Assembly (NCBI GenBank): GCA_002482775.1
Contig: DLGQ01000069.1
Span: forward strand, 53,993-107,883
Direction: 5' to 3'
Source: Flavobacteriales bacterium UBA7690
Lineage (GTDB): Bacteria; Bacteroidota; Bacteroidia; Flavobacteriales_F; PHOS-HE28
Length of the DNA stretch: 53,891 bases
Made by a program: the position numbers and the translations under genes. Below the pieces are notes generated by a model. The model did not search any database, had not been told where the DNA came from, and worked only from the letters and a program-made list of their open reading frames with translations. This document shows, piece by piece, positions 24,988 to 33,159 of the stretch (position 1 is its first letter; the number at the start of each line of letters is the position of its first letter).

Positions 24988-25702
24988 CACATCCGGCACG
25001 CTTTACCTACTACCCGTTTGGCTGGGCGATGGTGGTGGTGTGGAACAATTGCCGCCGGAGAACATCGCCATCGCATCGCGCATCACGCTCTACTTCGCCG
25101 AACACGAGAAGACGGCGCGCCAGATGCTGCGGCGCATGGTGCCTGCGATCGAACTGCCGACGTTGGAGATCCATCGTCTCGATAAGGACAGCACACCGCA
25201 GGAAGCGGAACGGATGATCGCGTTGTTGAAGGACGGGCGTGATGCAGCTATCGTGAGCGAGGCGGGCATGCCGGGTATCGCCGATCCGGGCGCTTTGTTG
25301 GTGAGCGCGGCCCATCGCTCCGGTGTTCGTGTCGTTCCGCTCATCGGGCCGAGCTCGCTCTTTCTCGCACTTGCGGCTTCAGGCTTGAACGGCCAGCAAT
25401 TCACCTTCCACGGTTACCTGCCCGTGAAACCACCGGAGCGGAAAGTGGCCATCAAGAAACTGGAAGGCGAAGCAGTGCGCACGGGCGCGGCACAACTCTT
25501 CATTGAAACACCCTATCGCAATGATGGGTTGTTGAAAGACCTCGTGGACCAGTGCGCACCGGCCACCTTGCTCACCATCGCGATCGACCTCACGCAGCCC
25601 GGTGGATCATCGATCACAAGAACGGTAGCCAACTGGCGCAAGAACATGGTGGAACTGGGGAAACGCCCAGCGGTGTTCATCCTCGGCAGCGCGGCACGCT
25701 AA
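24974..25702 (+). CDS. Tetrapyrrole-methylase-fold SAM methyltransferase (RsmI-like)
   Basis: A 242-residue protein similar to RsmI, which 2'-O-methylates C1402 of 16S rRNA. 'IVSEAGMPGIADPGALLV' (93-110) is the central family motif and 'PLIGPSSLFLALAASGLNG' follows. 'QFTFHGYLPVKPPERK' is another RsmI hallmark. It is shorter than RsmI (about 280) because the start lacks the usual GTLYVVPTPIGN motif in full ('GTLYLLPVWLGDG' instead) and the C-terminal domain is absent. A second copy elsewhere would usually be the true rsmI, so I give no symbol. Confidence 0.82.
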   Translation: MANTNTSGTLYLLPVWLGDGGGVEQLPPENIAIASRITLYFAEHEKTARQMLRRMVPAIELPTLEIHRLDKDSTPQEAERMIALLKDGRDAAIVSEAGMPGIADPGALLVSAAHRSGVRVVPLIGPSSLFLALAASGLNGQQFTFHGYLPVKPPERKVAIKKLEGEAVRTGAAQLFIETPYRNDGLLKDLVDQCAPATLLTIAIDLTQPGGSSITRTVANWRKNMVELGKRPAVFILGSAAR

Positions 25703-26583
25703 CGCACATCCGCTCGTGCACGCTCAACGCTCTCCAAGCGGACCGTGTACACCACGGGCATGTACGGCTCCAGCACCCCTGGTATCCCTTTCCCACCGAA
25801 CGCGTAGTCACTTGGGAAGATGAACGTTCCTTCCTGTCCTTCGCGCAACAAGGTCAACGCCACCTCGATTCCGTTCATCACCTGGTCCTTGTCGCCGTAG
25901 GTGAAGCTAAATGGAGCGCCGTTCCGTTCCGTGTCATCGAAAACATGGCCATCCTCCAAACGCTTGCCTGTGTAACTGATAGTGACATGATCACCTTGCA
26001 AGATCACCGAAGTGTCCTTGGCCACTCCGGTGATCAAGTAGTACACATCGCTCGTACCCCATTTTGCGAAAGCTCTTCCATTTTGCACCAGGTAGGCATC
26101 GATCAACCGCTGTTCGTAGCCCAACGGATCATTCCGTTTCATCCGTTCGGCTTCGGCACGCATCATGGCAGGCGTACGTAGCGCGAGCAGGGAAATTTCG
26201 GCCTGTACCATTCCTGTATCCGGTGCAACAAGGTCCGTTCCTGCAGCGAGCACCGCCCAGGGCCAAGCATTCGCGCTCGCGATCACGCTAAGGCTATCGC
26301 CCACATGCAGGCGCTTGATCACAGGCATCAGCGCACCTAGGCGGATGTCCTTCACCCGGTACTCCTGCTCCGTGCTGAAGAGGCCGCCTACCTCATCGCC
26401 ATGGTCACCGATACGCAGGCGGACCCGAACACTGTCGCTATCCGTTGGAAGTGCTTCGCCATCGCCGATCGTGTGGAGGTGCAGGAACACACCATCGCCC
26501 ACGGCTTTGTATCCGGCATAGGGCGATCTCTCGCACGAAGCCAATACCAGAGCAAAGGCCACCAACAGAACACCGTGCTTCAT
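25699..26583 (-). CDS. FKBP-type peptidyl-prolyl isomerase lipoprotein
   Basis: A 294-residue envelope lipoprotein (signal 'MKHGVLLVAFALVLASC', lipobox LASC). The C-terminal 120 residues form an FKBP domain ('GDHVTISYTGKRLEDGHVFD', 'QVMNGIEVALTLLREGQEG', 'FPSDYAFGGKGIPGVLEPY'). The first half ('VRVRLRIGDHGDE', 'VIKRLHVGDSLSVIASANA') looks like a degenerate second FKBP domain. It probably folds secretion or outer-membrane cargo in the periplasm. It overlaps the downstream RsmI-like gene end by four bases (convergent) and is coupled to the gldI-like gene upstream (ATGA). Confidence 0.86.
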   Translation of the reverse strand: MKHGVLLVAFALVLASCERSPYAGYKAVGDGVFLHLHTIGDGEALPTDSDSVRVRLRIGDHGDEVGGLFSTEQEYRVKDIRLGALMPVIKRLHVGDSLSVIASANAWPWAVLAAGTDLVAPDTGMVQAEISLLALRTPAMMRAEAERMKRNDPLGYEQRLIDAYLVQNGRAFAKWGTSDVYYLITGVAKDTSVILQGDHVTISYTGKRLEDGHVFDDTERNGAPFSFTYGDKDQVMNGIEVALTLLREGQEGTFIFPSDYAFGGKGIPGVLEPYMPVVYTVRLESVERARADVR

Positions 26584-27107
26584 GGCTTGTACGAAACGCC
26601 CACGACTCCGAGATGATAGACGATGGTGCTGCGCATGGGGATCCGCTGCTGATCGCCGATGAGGCCGTGCGCCCGGTACGAAGGGATCACGATAACGGCA
26701 CTATCGCCGGCACTGAGGAGTTGAATGGCTTCGTGCAACCCACTTTCCACCTGATCCATTTCCACCATGAACGATTCTGGTTTGCCGGGTGCGCTCGCGT
26801 AGGCCGAGTCGCCATTCAACAAATGCACCGTGTAATTCACCTTGGCCCATTGGTCCGGCTTGGCTTGCGGGCCTGCGGAGTCGCGCACTAAGAGGTAACG
26901 GATACCGGTGCCTGTGGACTTCAACCCCAGACCGGTGCGCTTGGCATACAGGTCGATATCGTGTTGCTCCAACTTCACGGCATCGCGGTTCTCCTTTACC
27001 AACGTGTCACTGGCTGGTGGAGTAGCCTGTTTACGAACCGGTACGCGCCCATCGCCTCCGCACCCGGCCACCACGTTCATCGCGATCAGGAGCAAGGGTA
27101 GTTTCAT
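26580..27107 (-). CDS. gldI: GldI-like FKBP-type peptidyl-prolyl isomerase lipoprotein
   Basis: A 175-residue lipoprotein (lipobox VAGC, residues 13-16) with one FKBP domain: 'WAKVNYTVHLLNGDSAYAS', 'VESGLHEAIQLLSAGDSAV' and the closing 'IPSYRAHGLIGDQQRIPM', which is the GldI version of the isomerase core. GldI is needed for gliding in Flavobacterium and is a periplasmic folding factor. Placement between a second FKBP lipoprotein and nrnA matches flavobacterial order. Whether it serves gliding or only secretion is unknown. Confidence 0.8.
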   Translation of the reverse strand: MKLPLLLIAMNVVAGCGGDGRVPVRKQATPPASDTLVKENRDAVKLEQHDIDLYAKRTGLGLKSTGTGIRYLLVRDSAGPQAKPDQWAKVNYTVHLLNGDSAYASAPGKPESFMVEMDQVESGLHEAIQLLSAGDSAVIVIPSYRAHGLIGDQQRIPMRSTIVYHLGVVGVSYKP

Positions 27108-28129
27108 TCCGGGTGTGCAGCAAGGAAAGCGGGAAGCAGTGACATGAACTTCTGTACGCTGGCCTCCAAGCTCTCTTTGGATTGACCACCCGCCGCATTC
27201 GCATGGCCACCACCTTCGAAGTGTTCCTTCAGGAAACGGTCCACCGGCAGATCTCCTTTAGAACGCAAGCTGATCTTCACCACATCGGGCCGTTCCACGA
27301 AGAAAGCGGCCAAGCGCATGCCTTTGATGGAGAGGCCGTAATTGACGAAGCCTTCGGTATCGCCGGTCTTGAAGTTGAAACGCTTCAGATCATCCTTGTT
27401 CAATCCGATCACCGTGGTGCGCAGATCGGGAAGCACGGTCATGCGTTCGTGCAACGTGAACCCGAGCAACCGCAGCCTGTCGGCGCTGTTGGTGTCGGCG
27501 ATGGCACCATGGATGACATCGATGGCCACGCCGCGTTCCATGAGGTCGGCTGCCACGCGCATGGTGTGCGGCGTGGTGCTGCGGAAGCGGAACGACCCAG
27601 AATCGGTGACCATGCCAGTGTACAAACAAGTAGCGGCTTCCAATCCGATGTGATCCTCGAAGCCCAAAGCCACAGCGATATCGTACACCATCTGGCATGT
27701 GCTGCTGGCGGTAACGTCGGAGAACATGACCGCAGCGAATTCGCCAGGCTGTTGGTGATGGTCTATGAGCACCTTGGTCTTCGCGCCACGCACGGCCTCT
27801 TCCAAGCCACCGATCCGGTCCAGTTGGTTGAAGTCCAGGCACAGCACGATGTCGCTCGTTCGGATGGTGGAGAGCGACGCGTCCGGTGATCGATCGAAGC
27901 AGAGCGCTTCGGCACGGCCGGGCATCCAATCCAGGAAATCGGCTGGCGTGTTCGGCAGAACCACCTTCACGGCGTGCCCTGCACCACGAAGGATGTGCAT
28001 GAGGCCCACGCTGGATCCGATGGCATCACCATCGGGGTTGTAGTGCGATACGATGACCAGGCGTTTGGGCTGGTCGAGCAGTTCGCGCAGCTTTTCCAGC
28101 TGGTCTGCGGGGACGGAAGGGTTGGACAT
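27104..28129 (-). CDS. nrnA: DHH phosphoesterase, NrnA-type oligoribonuclease/pAp phosphatase
   Basis: A 341-residue enzyme degrading short RNA fragments and 3'-phosphoadenosine 5'-phosphate. It has the DHH domain with 'HYNPDGDAIGSS' (29-40), 'LCLDFNQLDRIG' and the DHH motif at 123-125. The DHHA1 domain ends with 'FEGGGHANAAGG'. The ATG at 28129 is chosen because it follows the hairpin and promoter; an upstream in-frame start at 28159 would translate the hairpin. It overlaps gldI by four bases. Confidence 0.9.
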   Translation of the reverse strand: MSNPSVPADQLEKLRELLDQPKRLVIVSHYNPDGDAIGSSVGLMHILRGAGHAVKVVLPNTPADFLDWMPGRAEALCFDRSPDASLSTIRTSDIVLCLDFNQLDRIGGLEEAVRGAKTKVLIDHHQQPGEFAAVMFSDVTASSTCQMVYDIAVALGFEDHIGLEAATCLYTGMVTDSGSFRFRSTTPHTMRVAADLMERGVAIDVIHGAIADTNSADRLRLLGFTLHERMTVLPDLRTTVIGLNKDDLKRFNFKTGDTEGFVNYGLSIKGMRLAAFFVERPDVVKISLRSKGDLPVDRFLKEHFEGGGHANAAGGQSKESLEASVQKFMSLLPAFLAAHPE

Positions 28130-28133
28130 GGAA

Positions 28134-28156
28134 CGGCCCCGCGAAAAGCGGGGCCG
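28134..28156 (-). promoter_or_regulatory. Strong hairpin in the nrnA leader
   Basis: Nine-base perfect stem CGGCCCCGC/GCGGGGCCG around a five-base loop. It sits between the -7 box and the nrnA start, leaving four bases before the ATG. No T-run follows, so it is not an ordinary terminator on this strand. Confidence 0.65.
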
Positions 28157-28164
28157 CAAAGGTA
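28157..28164 (-). promoter_or_regulatory. -7 box TACCTTTG of nrnA
   Basis: Exact TAnnTTTG match on the minus strand, directly abutting the hairpin. Confidence 0.5.
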
Positions 28165-28179
28165 GCCGTATGGCGCAGC

Positions 28180-28797
28180 TTATTGCGCGCCGAAACCCAG
28201 CGCCGGTGTGGGCATATGTTCGATAAGGATACCGACACAGCCGATATCATTGGTCTCCCCGTTCTTCTTGGGCTTGGCTTCGCTGTTGCCACGCGCGATC
28301 ACCTCCACAGCGATACGCTTGGTGGCCGTGCAGGAGAATTCGATCTCGTTGGCCATTTCGTGTTCGGTATTATCCCAAAGCACTTTTTCTTCTTCGGCGT
28401 ATACACGCTTCTTCTCTTTGGTCCTCACCTCCTGGGTGGTACCCGTGGCATTGCCCTTTTCGTCGAGCACCGGTTGTTGGGTCACCACTTCCACTTCTTC
28501 ATCGTAGGGTACGCGCACTTTCTCCACCAGACGAACTGCGAGATCCTCGCCCAACACTTTATCATCGTGGCTGATGGAGATGCGATAATCCTGTCCACGG
28601 TATACGATGACGTTGAGTTCCGTCTCCTTCCCCACCTGTACCATGGCACTCTTGCTTTGCCCATTGATGGAGAAGCGCTTGTCACTGGACAGATCCCCGT
28701 TCATGCGGTGGTAATCCGCACACTTGTACTGCGCGCTAGCAGCCATCCCCGCACCCAATAGTGCAATGGCGGTCAGCGATCGGATCGACTTGGTCAT
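28180..28797 (-). CDS. Exported protein of unknown function
   Basis: A 205-residue protein with a signal peptide ('SLTAIALLGAGMAASAQ'), then a soluble domain ('KCADYHRMNGDLSSDKRFS', 'LNVIVYRGQDYRISISHDD'). The charged middle stretch ('VPYDEEVEVVTQQPVLD') includes a likely loop. I do not recognise the family. The ATG at 28797 is used; a TTG four codons upstream is possible. The upstream lipoprotein gene ends 12 bases before this start, so the two form one transcription unit. Confidence 0.7.
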   Translation of the reverse strand: MTKSIRSLTAIALLGAGMAASAQYKCADYHRMNGDLSSDKRFSINGQSKSAMVQVGKETELNVIVYRGQDYRISISHDDKVLGEDLAVRLVEKVRVPYDEEVEVVTQQPVLDEKGNATGTTQEVRTKEKKRVYAEEEKVLWDNTEHEMANEIEFSCTATKRIAVEVIARGNSEAKPKKNGETNDIGCVGILIEHMPTPALGFGAQ

Positions 28798-28809
28798 CTG
28801 TAGGTTCAA

Positions 28810-29709
28810 TTAGGCGTTGGTCTTGTCTTCTGGTGCGGTCATGCGAGCACGCAGCTCGTCAACGGCTTTTGCCAGGGCATTGTATTTATCGTCGGTCAGT
28901 TCCACTTGCATGTCATCTCCCAGCACCATACGGCCGCTGGTGGAGGCACCTTGGTGGGCTACACGTTTCACATCCACTTGATCGTAAACATCGCGGATCA
29001 CGACCAGATCCTTCATCATGGAAGCCACTTCAGGATCGCTGCTGTGGGGTTCCATCATTTCGATGAGGTGCTCCAGCGTGACCTTTTGCTCACCCAAACG
29101 CACCATCAATCCTTTCGCTTTGCCGGCGCCTTCTACTTGGCGCAGCAACAGGTGCATGCTTTCCACCCAACCACCGGCAAGCACGATGGCCAATGTGGAG
29201 CCCATCTTCTCATCTTCCATTTTCGCATAGGCCTTGGCATAGGCATCGTTGCTGATGATCTCCAAGGAGTCGGAATCGCCCCGGGTGAGGTTGGCTTCCA
29301 AACGCACGAAGTCCGCATCGCTAAAGGCGGATGCCACACCCAGTCCATCGGCTAGTTTTTTGGAAGTGAGGTAGTACCGCGCTACTTCCACGTTCAGCTT
29401 GAAATAGCTGGCGTAGACCAGGTCCGTGGAGTACACACCGAAGTTGAACGCCCGGCTCTTCAGGCTGGCATACTTGTCCACGTTCGCCGTGGGGTTCAGC
29501 ATTTGTTTGATCCCTGCCCCGGCCATTTCACGCACCAAGCCGAAAAGTTCGTTCGGTGTTGGCATCTGGTAGATGCTGGATACGGACTCCTCGGTCCCTT
29601 CGCCACCAATGACCAGGTCCGGTCCTTTGTCCTTGGCGGGTTCGTTCCCGCCGCCGCAAGAGGTGACCAACAGGGCCGAAATGGTGATGGAGAGTACTGT
29701 GCCTTTCAT
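28810..29709 (-). CDS. Conserved lipoprotein of unknown function
   Basis: A 299-residue helical lipoprotein (signal with lipobox VTSC at residues 15-18, then GGG). Features include 'IYQMPTPNELFGLVREMAG', 'AFNFGVYSTDLVYASYFKL' and 'VLAGGWVESMHLLLRQVEG'. The IYxxPTPxE start and the GVYxxDL motif recall an uncharacterised Bacteroidota lipoprotein family, from memory only. It is the first gene of a two-gene unit with the exported protein downstream. It presumably faces the periplasm or the outer membrane. Confidence 0.7.
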   Translation of the reverse strand: MKGTVLSITISALLVTSCGGGNEPAKDKGPDLVIGGEGTEESVSSIYQMPTPNELFGLVREMAGAGIKQMLNPTANVDKYASLKSRAFNFGVYSTDLVYASYFKLNVEVARYYLTSKKLADGLGVASAFSDADFVRLEANLTRGDSDSLEIISNDAYAKAYAKMEDEKMGSTLAIVLAGGWVESMHLLLRQVEGAGKAKGLMVRLGEQKVTLEHLIEMMEPHSSDPEVASMMKDLVVIRDVYDQVDVKRVAHQGASTSGRMVLGDDMQVELTDDKYNALAKAVDELRARMTAPEDKTNA

Positions 29710-29804
29710 TACAAGGTGGGTTGAAGGTGTGCGCTAGAGCGCGGCAACTGCTACGTTGCACGAAGGAATAATGTTCGCGAGGGGTTCACTTCGCGTCAAC
29801 CGGT

Positions 29805-29812
29805 TAGTTTTG
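29805..29812 (+). promoter_or_regulatory. -7 box TAGTTTTG of ndk
   Basis: Exact TAnnTTTG match 44 bases before the ndk ATG. Confidence 0.5.
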
Positions 29813-29856
29813 CGCGGCTTTTTCAACAATCAAGGCCCAGAGCGGGCAAAACGAGC

Positions 29857-30273
29857 ATGAGCAACAGGACTTTCACGATGATCAAGCCGGAGGCGGTGGC
29901 CGCCGGTCACGCAGGAAAGATCATCGATATGATCACCAGCAACGGTTTCAAGGTGATCGCCTTGAAATACACCCGCCTTTCGCGCGAAGAGGCCGGCAAG
30001 TTCTACGAGGTACACAAGGAGCGCCCTTTCTACGGCGAACTGGTGGATTACATGGCCAGCGGCCCCATCTATGCTGCTATTTTGGAGAAGAACAACGCTG
30101 TGGAGGACTTCCGCAAGCTGATCGGCGCTACGGATCCAGCGCAGGCTGAGGAAGGAACCATCCGCAAACGCTTCGCCGAGAGCAAGGCCAAGAACGCCAG
30201 CCACGGCAGCGACAGCAACGAGAACGCGGAGATCGAAGGCAACTTCTTCTTCAGCGGTCGCGAGCGGTTCTAG
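29857..30273 (+). CDS. ndk: Nucleoside diphosphate kinase
   Basis: Balances nucleoside triphosphate pools by phosphate transfer through a histidine. The 138 residues include 'TFTMIKPEAVAAGHAGKII' (5-23) and the phosphorylated H116 in 'NASHGSDSNENA'. 'KERPFYGELVDYMASGP' is also conserved. Length matches the family. It is a single-gene unit with its own -7 box, followed by the heptad repeat array rather than a standard terminator. Confidence 0.95.
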   Translation: MSNRTFTMIKPEAVAAGHAGKIIDMITSNGFKVIALKYTRLSREEAGKFYEVHKERPFYGELVDYMASGPIYAAILEKNNAVEDFRKLIGATDPAQAEEGTIRKRFAESKAKNASHGSDSNENAEIEGNFFFSGRERF

Positions 30274-30279
30274 GCTCAG

Positions 30280-30368
30280 TTGGCAGTTCTTAGTTGGCAG
30301 TTGGTAGTGGAATGCACTGACGAAGGCATTCCACTGCCAACTGCCGACTGCCAACTAACTACTGGCAC
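30280..30368. repeat. TTGGCAG heptad arrays in inverted orientation
   Basis: Left array from 30280: TTGGCAG, TTCTTAG, TTGGCAG, TTGGTAG, TGGAATG. Right array from 30334: CTGCCAA, CTGCCGA, CTGCCAA, CTAACTA, CTGGCAC. The two face each other around GTGGAATGC/GCATTCCAC. The inner 24-base arms (30292-30315 and 30326-30349) pair with two mismatches across a 10-base loop. The element fills the whole gap between ndk and the convergent DUF721 gene and could act as a bidirectional transcription stop. Confidence 0.75.
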
Positions 30369-30659
30369 TCATTCCAACACGATCTCCACTACCACCCTGC
30401 GGCCAGCGCGGCGGTTGAGGATCTCGATCAGTCTTTCGCGCATGAAGGTGAGTTCGTGGCGCAGCGGGGCTGAATCCACTTTCACGTTCAGTTTTCCCTT
30501 CCGGAGCCGTACGCTCTTGGTATGGCGCGCGATCATGGGGCCCACGGCTTCGTCCCACCCGGTGGTGATATCCAACTCGTCCATCTTCTCCCGCAGACCG
30601 TAGGCGTCCACGAAAAGGTCCATGGCCGACCTAAGCGACTGTTCGTTGGACTTTTTCAC
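30369..30659 (-). CDS. DUF721 (DciA-like) protein
   Basis: A 96-residue DUF721 protein, part of a group that includes helicase-loading DciA. 'SNEQSLRSAMDLFVDAYGL' opens the conserved region and 'WDEAVGPMIARHTKSVRLR' and 'LNVKVDSAPLRHELTFMRE' follow. I use the GTG at 30659 because relatives begin with a KxSNEQ stretch; the ATG at 30623 would remove it. The GTG start overlaps the end of recF by 29 bases. Next to recF it fits a DNA replication role, but this is inferred. Confidence 0.78.
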   Translation of the reverse strand: MKKSNEQSLRSAMDLFVDAYGLREKMDELDITTGWDEAVGPMIARHTKSVRLRKGKLNVKVDSAPLRHELTFMRERLIEILNRRAGRRVVVEIVLE

Positions 30660-31764
30660 GGGATAGTGGGGTATCGTGGTCAAGGTGGAAGAAACGGACA
30701 TCCAGGTCCAGGCCGTCCAACGCGGTGTGCAGGCGGGTGGCATCGGTATCGGTGATGAAGACCTGCCCGAAGCGCTGCCCGCTGAGCAACTTCAACAGGT
30801 GACGCATGCGCTGGGGATCGATCTTGTCAAAGATGTCATCCAGCAACAGGATCGGACGGATGCCGCTGCGTTGCTGTGTAAGGTCGAACTGCGCCAGCTT
30901 CAGCGCGATGAGGTAGGTCTTCTGCTGGCCTTGTGATCCGTACCGTTTCAGCGGCTGCCCGTTGATGGTGAAGACCAGATCATCCTTATGGATGCCTTGA
31001 GTGGTGTGTTGTGCCAGGCGATCGCGGTCCCAGGCTTGCTTCAACAGATCGCGCATGGAATGTTCTTCCAACGCCGACTTGTACTGCAACGCCACCCGTT
31101 CCGGCCCCGCGCTGATGCCTTGGTAGTGGCGATCCAGCAAGGGCACGAGTTCTTGCATGAAAGCACTGCGCACCTCGAACACGGTGGTGCCATGGGCGAT
31201 CAGCTGCTCGTCCCACGGCTCCAAGGCTTCCAACGAACCACCACCCTGCTCGGCGAAACGCTTCAGGAGCGTATTGCGCTGCGTGATGGTGCGGTTGTAA
31301 CGCATCAACGCTTCCAGGTAATTGCGGTCGAACTGGGCGATCAACCCATCGAGGAAACGGCGACGCACCTCGGAGCCCTCCAGGATCAGCTGCCCATCGT
31401 ACGGCGTGATCATCACCACGGGGTAGCGGCCCACATGATCCGCGAGGCGATCGTACTCCTTCTTGTTCCGGCTGAGGATCTTGCGGTGCCCGGAACGTAC
31501 ACTACAGAGGATGGCATCGTCACCGGCCGTGGTGTTCATCTGCCCTTGGATCATGAACAAATCCTCGCCGTGGAGGATGTTGTGCATGTCCACCGGATCG
31601 AAGTAGCTCTTGGCCAGCGACAGGTAGTGTACGGCATCCAGCAGGTTGGTCTTGCCCACCCCGTTCGGGCCTACGAAGCAGTTCACCTCGGGACCCAGTT
31701 CCACTTCGGCTTCGCGGTGGTTGCGGAAGTGCAACAAGGAAAGGCGCGACAGGTGGAAGCTCAT
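30631..31764 (-). CDS. recF: DNA replication and repair protein RecF
   Basis: SMC-like ATPase that helps load RecA at gaps. The 377 residues start 'MSFHLSRLSLLHFRNHREAE', have Walker A GPNGVGKT (32-39), the signature 'YGSQGQQKTYLIALKLAQF' and Walker B 'ILLLDDIFDKID'. The length is normal. The ATG at 31764 fits the conserved N-terminus and is preceded by a -7 box; longer in-frame starts run into the divergent TPR gene. DUF721 and recF form a common Bacteroidota pair. Confidence 0.94.
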   Translation of the reverse strand: MSFHLSRLSLLHFRNHREAEVELGPEVNCFVGPNGVGKTNLLDAVHYLSLAKSYFDPVDMHNILHGEDLFMIQGQMNTTAGDDAILCSVRSGHRKILSRNKKEYDRLADHVGRYPVVMITPYDGQLILEGSEVRRRFLDGLIAQFDRNYLEALMRYNRTITQRNTLLKRFAEQGGGSLEALEPWDEQLIAHGTTVFEVRSAFMQELVPLLDRHYQGISAGPERVALQYKSALEEHSMRDLLKQAWDRDRLAQHTTQGIHKDDLVFTINGQPLKRYGSQGQQKTYLIALKLAQFDLTQQRSGIRPILLLDDIFDKIDPQRMRHLLKLLSGQRFGQVFITDTDATRLHTALDGLDLDVRFFHLDHDTPLSREKVQRTVA

Positions 31765-31774
31765 GGCCGGGGCC

Positions 31775-31782
31775 CAAAGGTA
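31775..31782 (-). promoter_or_regulatory. -7 box TACCTTTG of recF
   Basis: Exact TAnnTTTG match on the minus strand, 11 bases before the recF ATG. Confidence 0.5.
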
Positions 31783-31892
31783 ACCGCGCCGGGCGGGCGT
31801 TCCGGGCCTTCTTGGCGTGTCCGGATCATGCCTATCGACCATCCAGTGTCCATAAGCCGGTACCGGGCTGATCCCCAAGTCGGTAAAAGGGC

Positions 31893-31900
31893 TACTTTTG
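31893..31900 (+). promoter_or_regulatory. -7 box TACTTTTG of the TPR gene
   Basis: Exact TAnnTTTG match, 19 bases before the ATG at 31919. Confidence 0.5.
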
Positions 31901-31918
31901 CCGCTCCTTAGCGCGACC

Positions 31919-32620
31919 ATGAGCAATAAAGTGAACCCACACGAAGCCCCACGAACGGAGAGCAAGGATGTGGACCTGGGTGATGTGTACACCCGTACGG
32001 AGCTATTCATCGAAGACAACAAGAAGGCCATCACCATTGGTGTGGTAGGCATCTTGGTGGTCGTTGGTGGACTGCTCGGCTACAAGAAATTCATCGCCGA
32101 ACCGAAAGCCCAAGAGGCTGCCGAGATGGTGTGGAAAGCCGAATACTATTTCGAGATCGACTCGCTGGACAAAGCCTTGAACGGCGACGATCAGTGGCCC
32201 GGCTTCGTGACCATCGCCGATGAGTACGGCAGCACACCGAGCGGCAACCTGGCCCATTACTACCTGGGCGCGATCTACATGCAGAAGGGTGAATTCGAGG
32301 CCGCCCTGGACCACTACAAGAAAGCCGACCTGGACGACGATGTGCTGCGTGTGATGGCCGTGGGCAACCAAGGTGACGCACTGGTGGAACTCGGGCGTAC
32401 CGATGAAGCCGTGAAGCTGTTCGAGAAAGCAGCGGGCATGGAGAACAATGAACTGACCACGCCGATGTACCTGATGAAGGCTGGTATCCTGCATCGCCAA
32501 GCGGCGAACTGGAGCGCAGCGGCGAAAGCCTTCAAGCGTGTGGCTACCGAATTCCCGACCAACGCTGAAGCCAACACGGCTCGCAAGTACGCTGGTCAGG
32601 CTGAAGCGATGGGCGGATAG
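31919..32620 (+). CDS. Membrane-anchored TPR protein (YfgM-like)
   Basis: A 233-residue protein with a cytoplasmic N-terminus, one membrane segment ('ITIGVVGILVVVGGLLGY', about 39-56) and then periplasmic TPR repeats ('LAHYYLGAIYMQKGEFEAAL', 'VGNQGDALVELGRTDEAVKL', 'MKAGILHRQAANWSAAAKAF'). Topology and size resemble YfgM-type proteins that help outer-membrane biogenesis. It is divergent from recF and three bases upstream of ribH, the common Bacteroidota order. No direct function can be set. Confidence 0.85.
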   Translation: MSNKVNPHEAPRTESKDVDLGDVYTRTELFIEDNKKAITIGVVGILVVVGGLLGYKKFIAEPKAQEAAEMVWKAEYYFEIDSLDKALNGDDQWPGFVTIADEYGSTPSGNLAHYYLGAIYMQKGEFEAALDHYKKADLDDDVLRVMAVGNQGDALVELGRTDEAVKLFEKAAGMENNELTTPMYLMKAGILHRQAANWSAAAKAFKRVATEFPTNAEANTARKYAGQAEAMGG

Positions 32621-32623
32621 GCC

Positions 32624-33115
32624 ATGGCGACAGCGGAACATCACCTTTCCGAATACGACCCGACCAGCGTCCCTAGTGGCGCTGGTCGTCGTTTCGCCCT
32701 GGTCGTGAGTGAGTGGAACCGGGAGATCACCGATGCCTTGCGCGCCGGTGCCCGCGAGACCTTGTTGAAGCACGGCGTGGCCGAAGCCGACATCGTAGAG
32801 ACCTGGGTGCCGGGTAGTTTCGAATTGGCCCTTGGCGCACAGCTGATGCTGGAGAAAGGCGGTTTGGATGGCGTGGTCTGTTTGGGCAGCGTGGTCCGTG
32901 GCGAAACGCCGCACTTCGACTTCGTTTGCCAAGGGGCCACACAGGGCATCATGGCGGTGGGCCTCAAATTCAGCCTGCCTGTCATCTTCGGCCTGCTTAC
33001 GGATGATTCCATGCAACAAGCCCGCGACCGCAGTGGCGGAAAGCACGGGAACAAGGGCGTGGATTGCGCCGTGGCCGTGTTAAAGATGGTTGCGCTCAAG
33101 CACCGCAAGGGCTGA
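32624..33115 (+). CDS. ribH: 6,7-dimethyl-8-ribityllumazine synthase
   Basis: Penultimate enzyme of riboflavin synthesis. The 163 residues include 'RRFALVVSEWNREITDALR' (22-40), 'WVPGSFELALGAQLMLE' and 'LGSVVRGETPHFDFVCQGA' with the catalytic histidine H97. The C-terminus 'GNKGVDCAVAVLKMVALKH' closes the family pattern. Its gene sits three bases after the TPR gene, apart from ribD at 19710. Confidence 0.95.
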   Translation: MATAEHHLSEYDPTSVPSGAGRRFALVVSEWNREITDALRAGARETLLKHGVAEADIVETWVPGSFELALGAQLMLEKGGLDGVVCLGSVVRGETPHFDFVCQGATQGIMAVGLKFSLPVIFGLLTDDSMQQARDRSGGKHGNKGVDCAVAVLKMVALKHRKG

Positions 33116-33159
33116 ATTCCGGCCACAAAGCCGATCTTGTGCGGGTAACTTCCGCCGTC

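Noticed and set aside
23131..24999. A 622-codon open frame on the minus strand across dnaA
   Set aside because: High GC content leaves long open antisense frames; the translation is low-complexity and opposite a clear dnaA gene.
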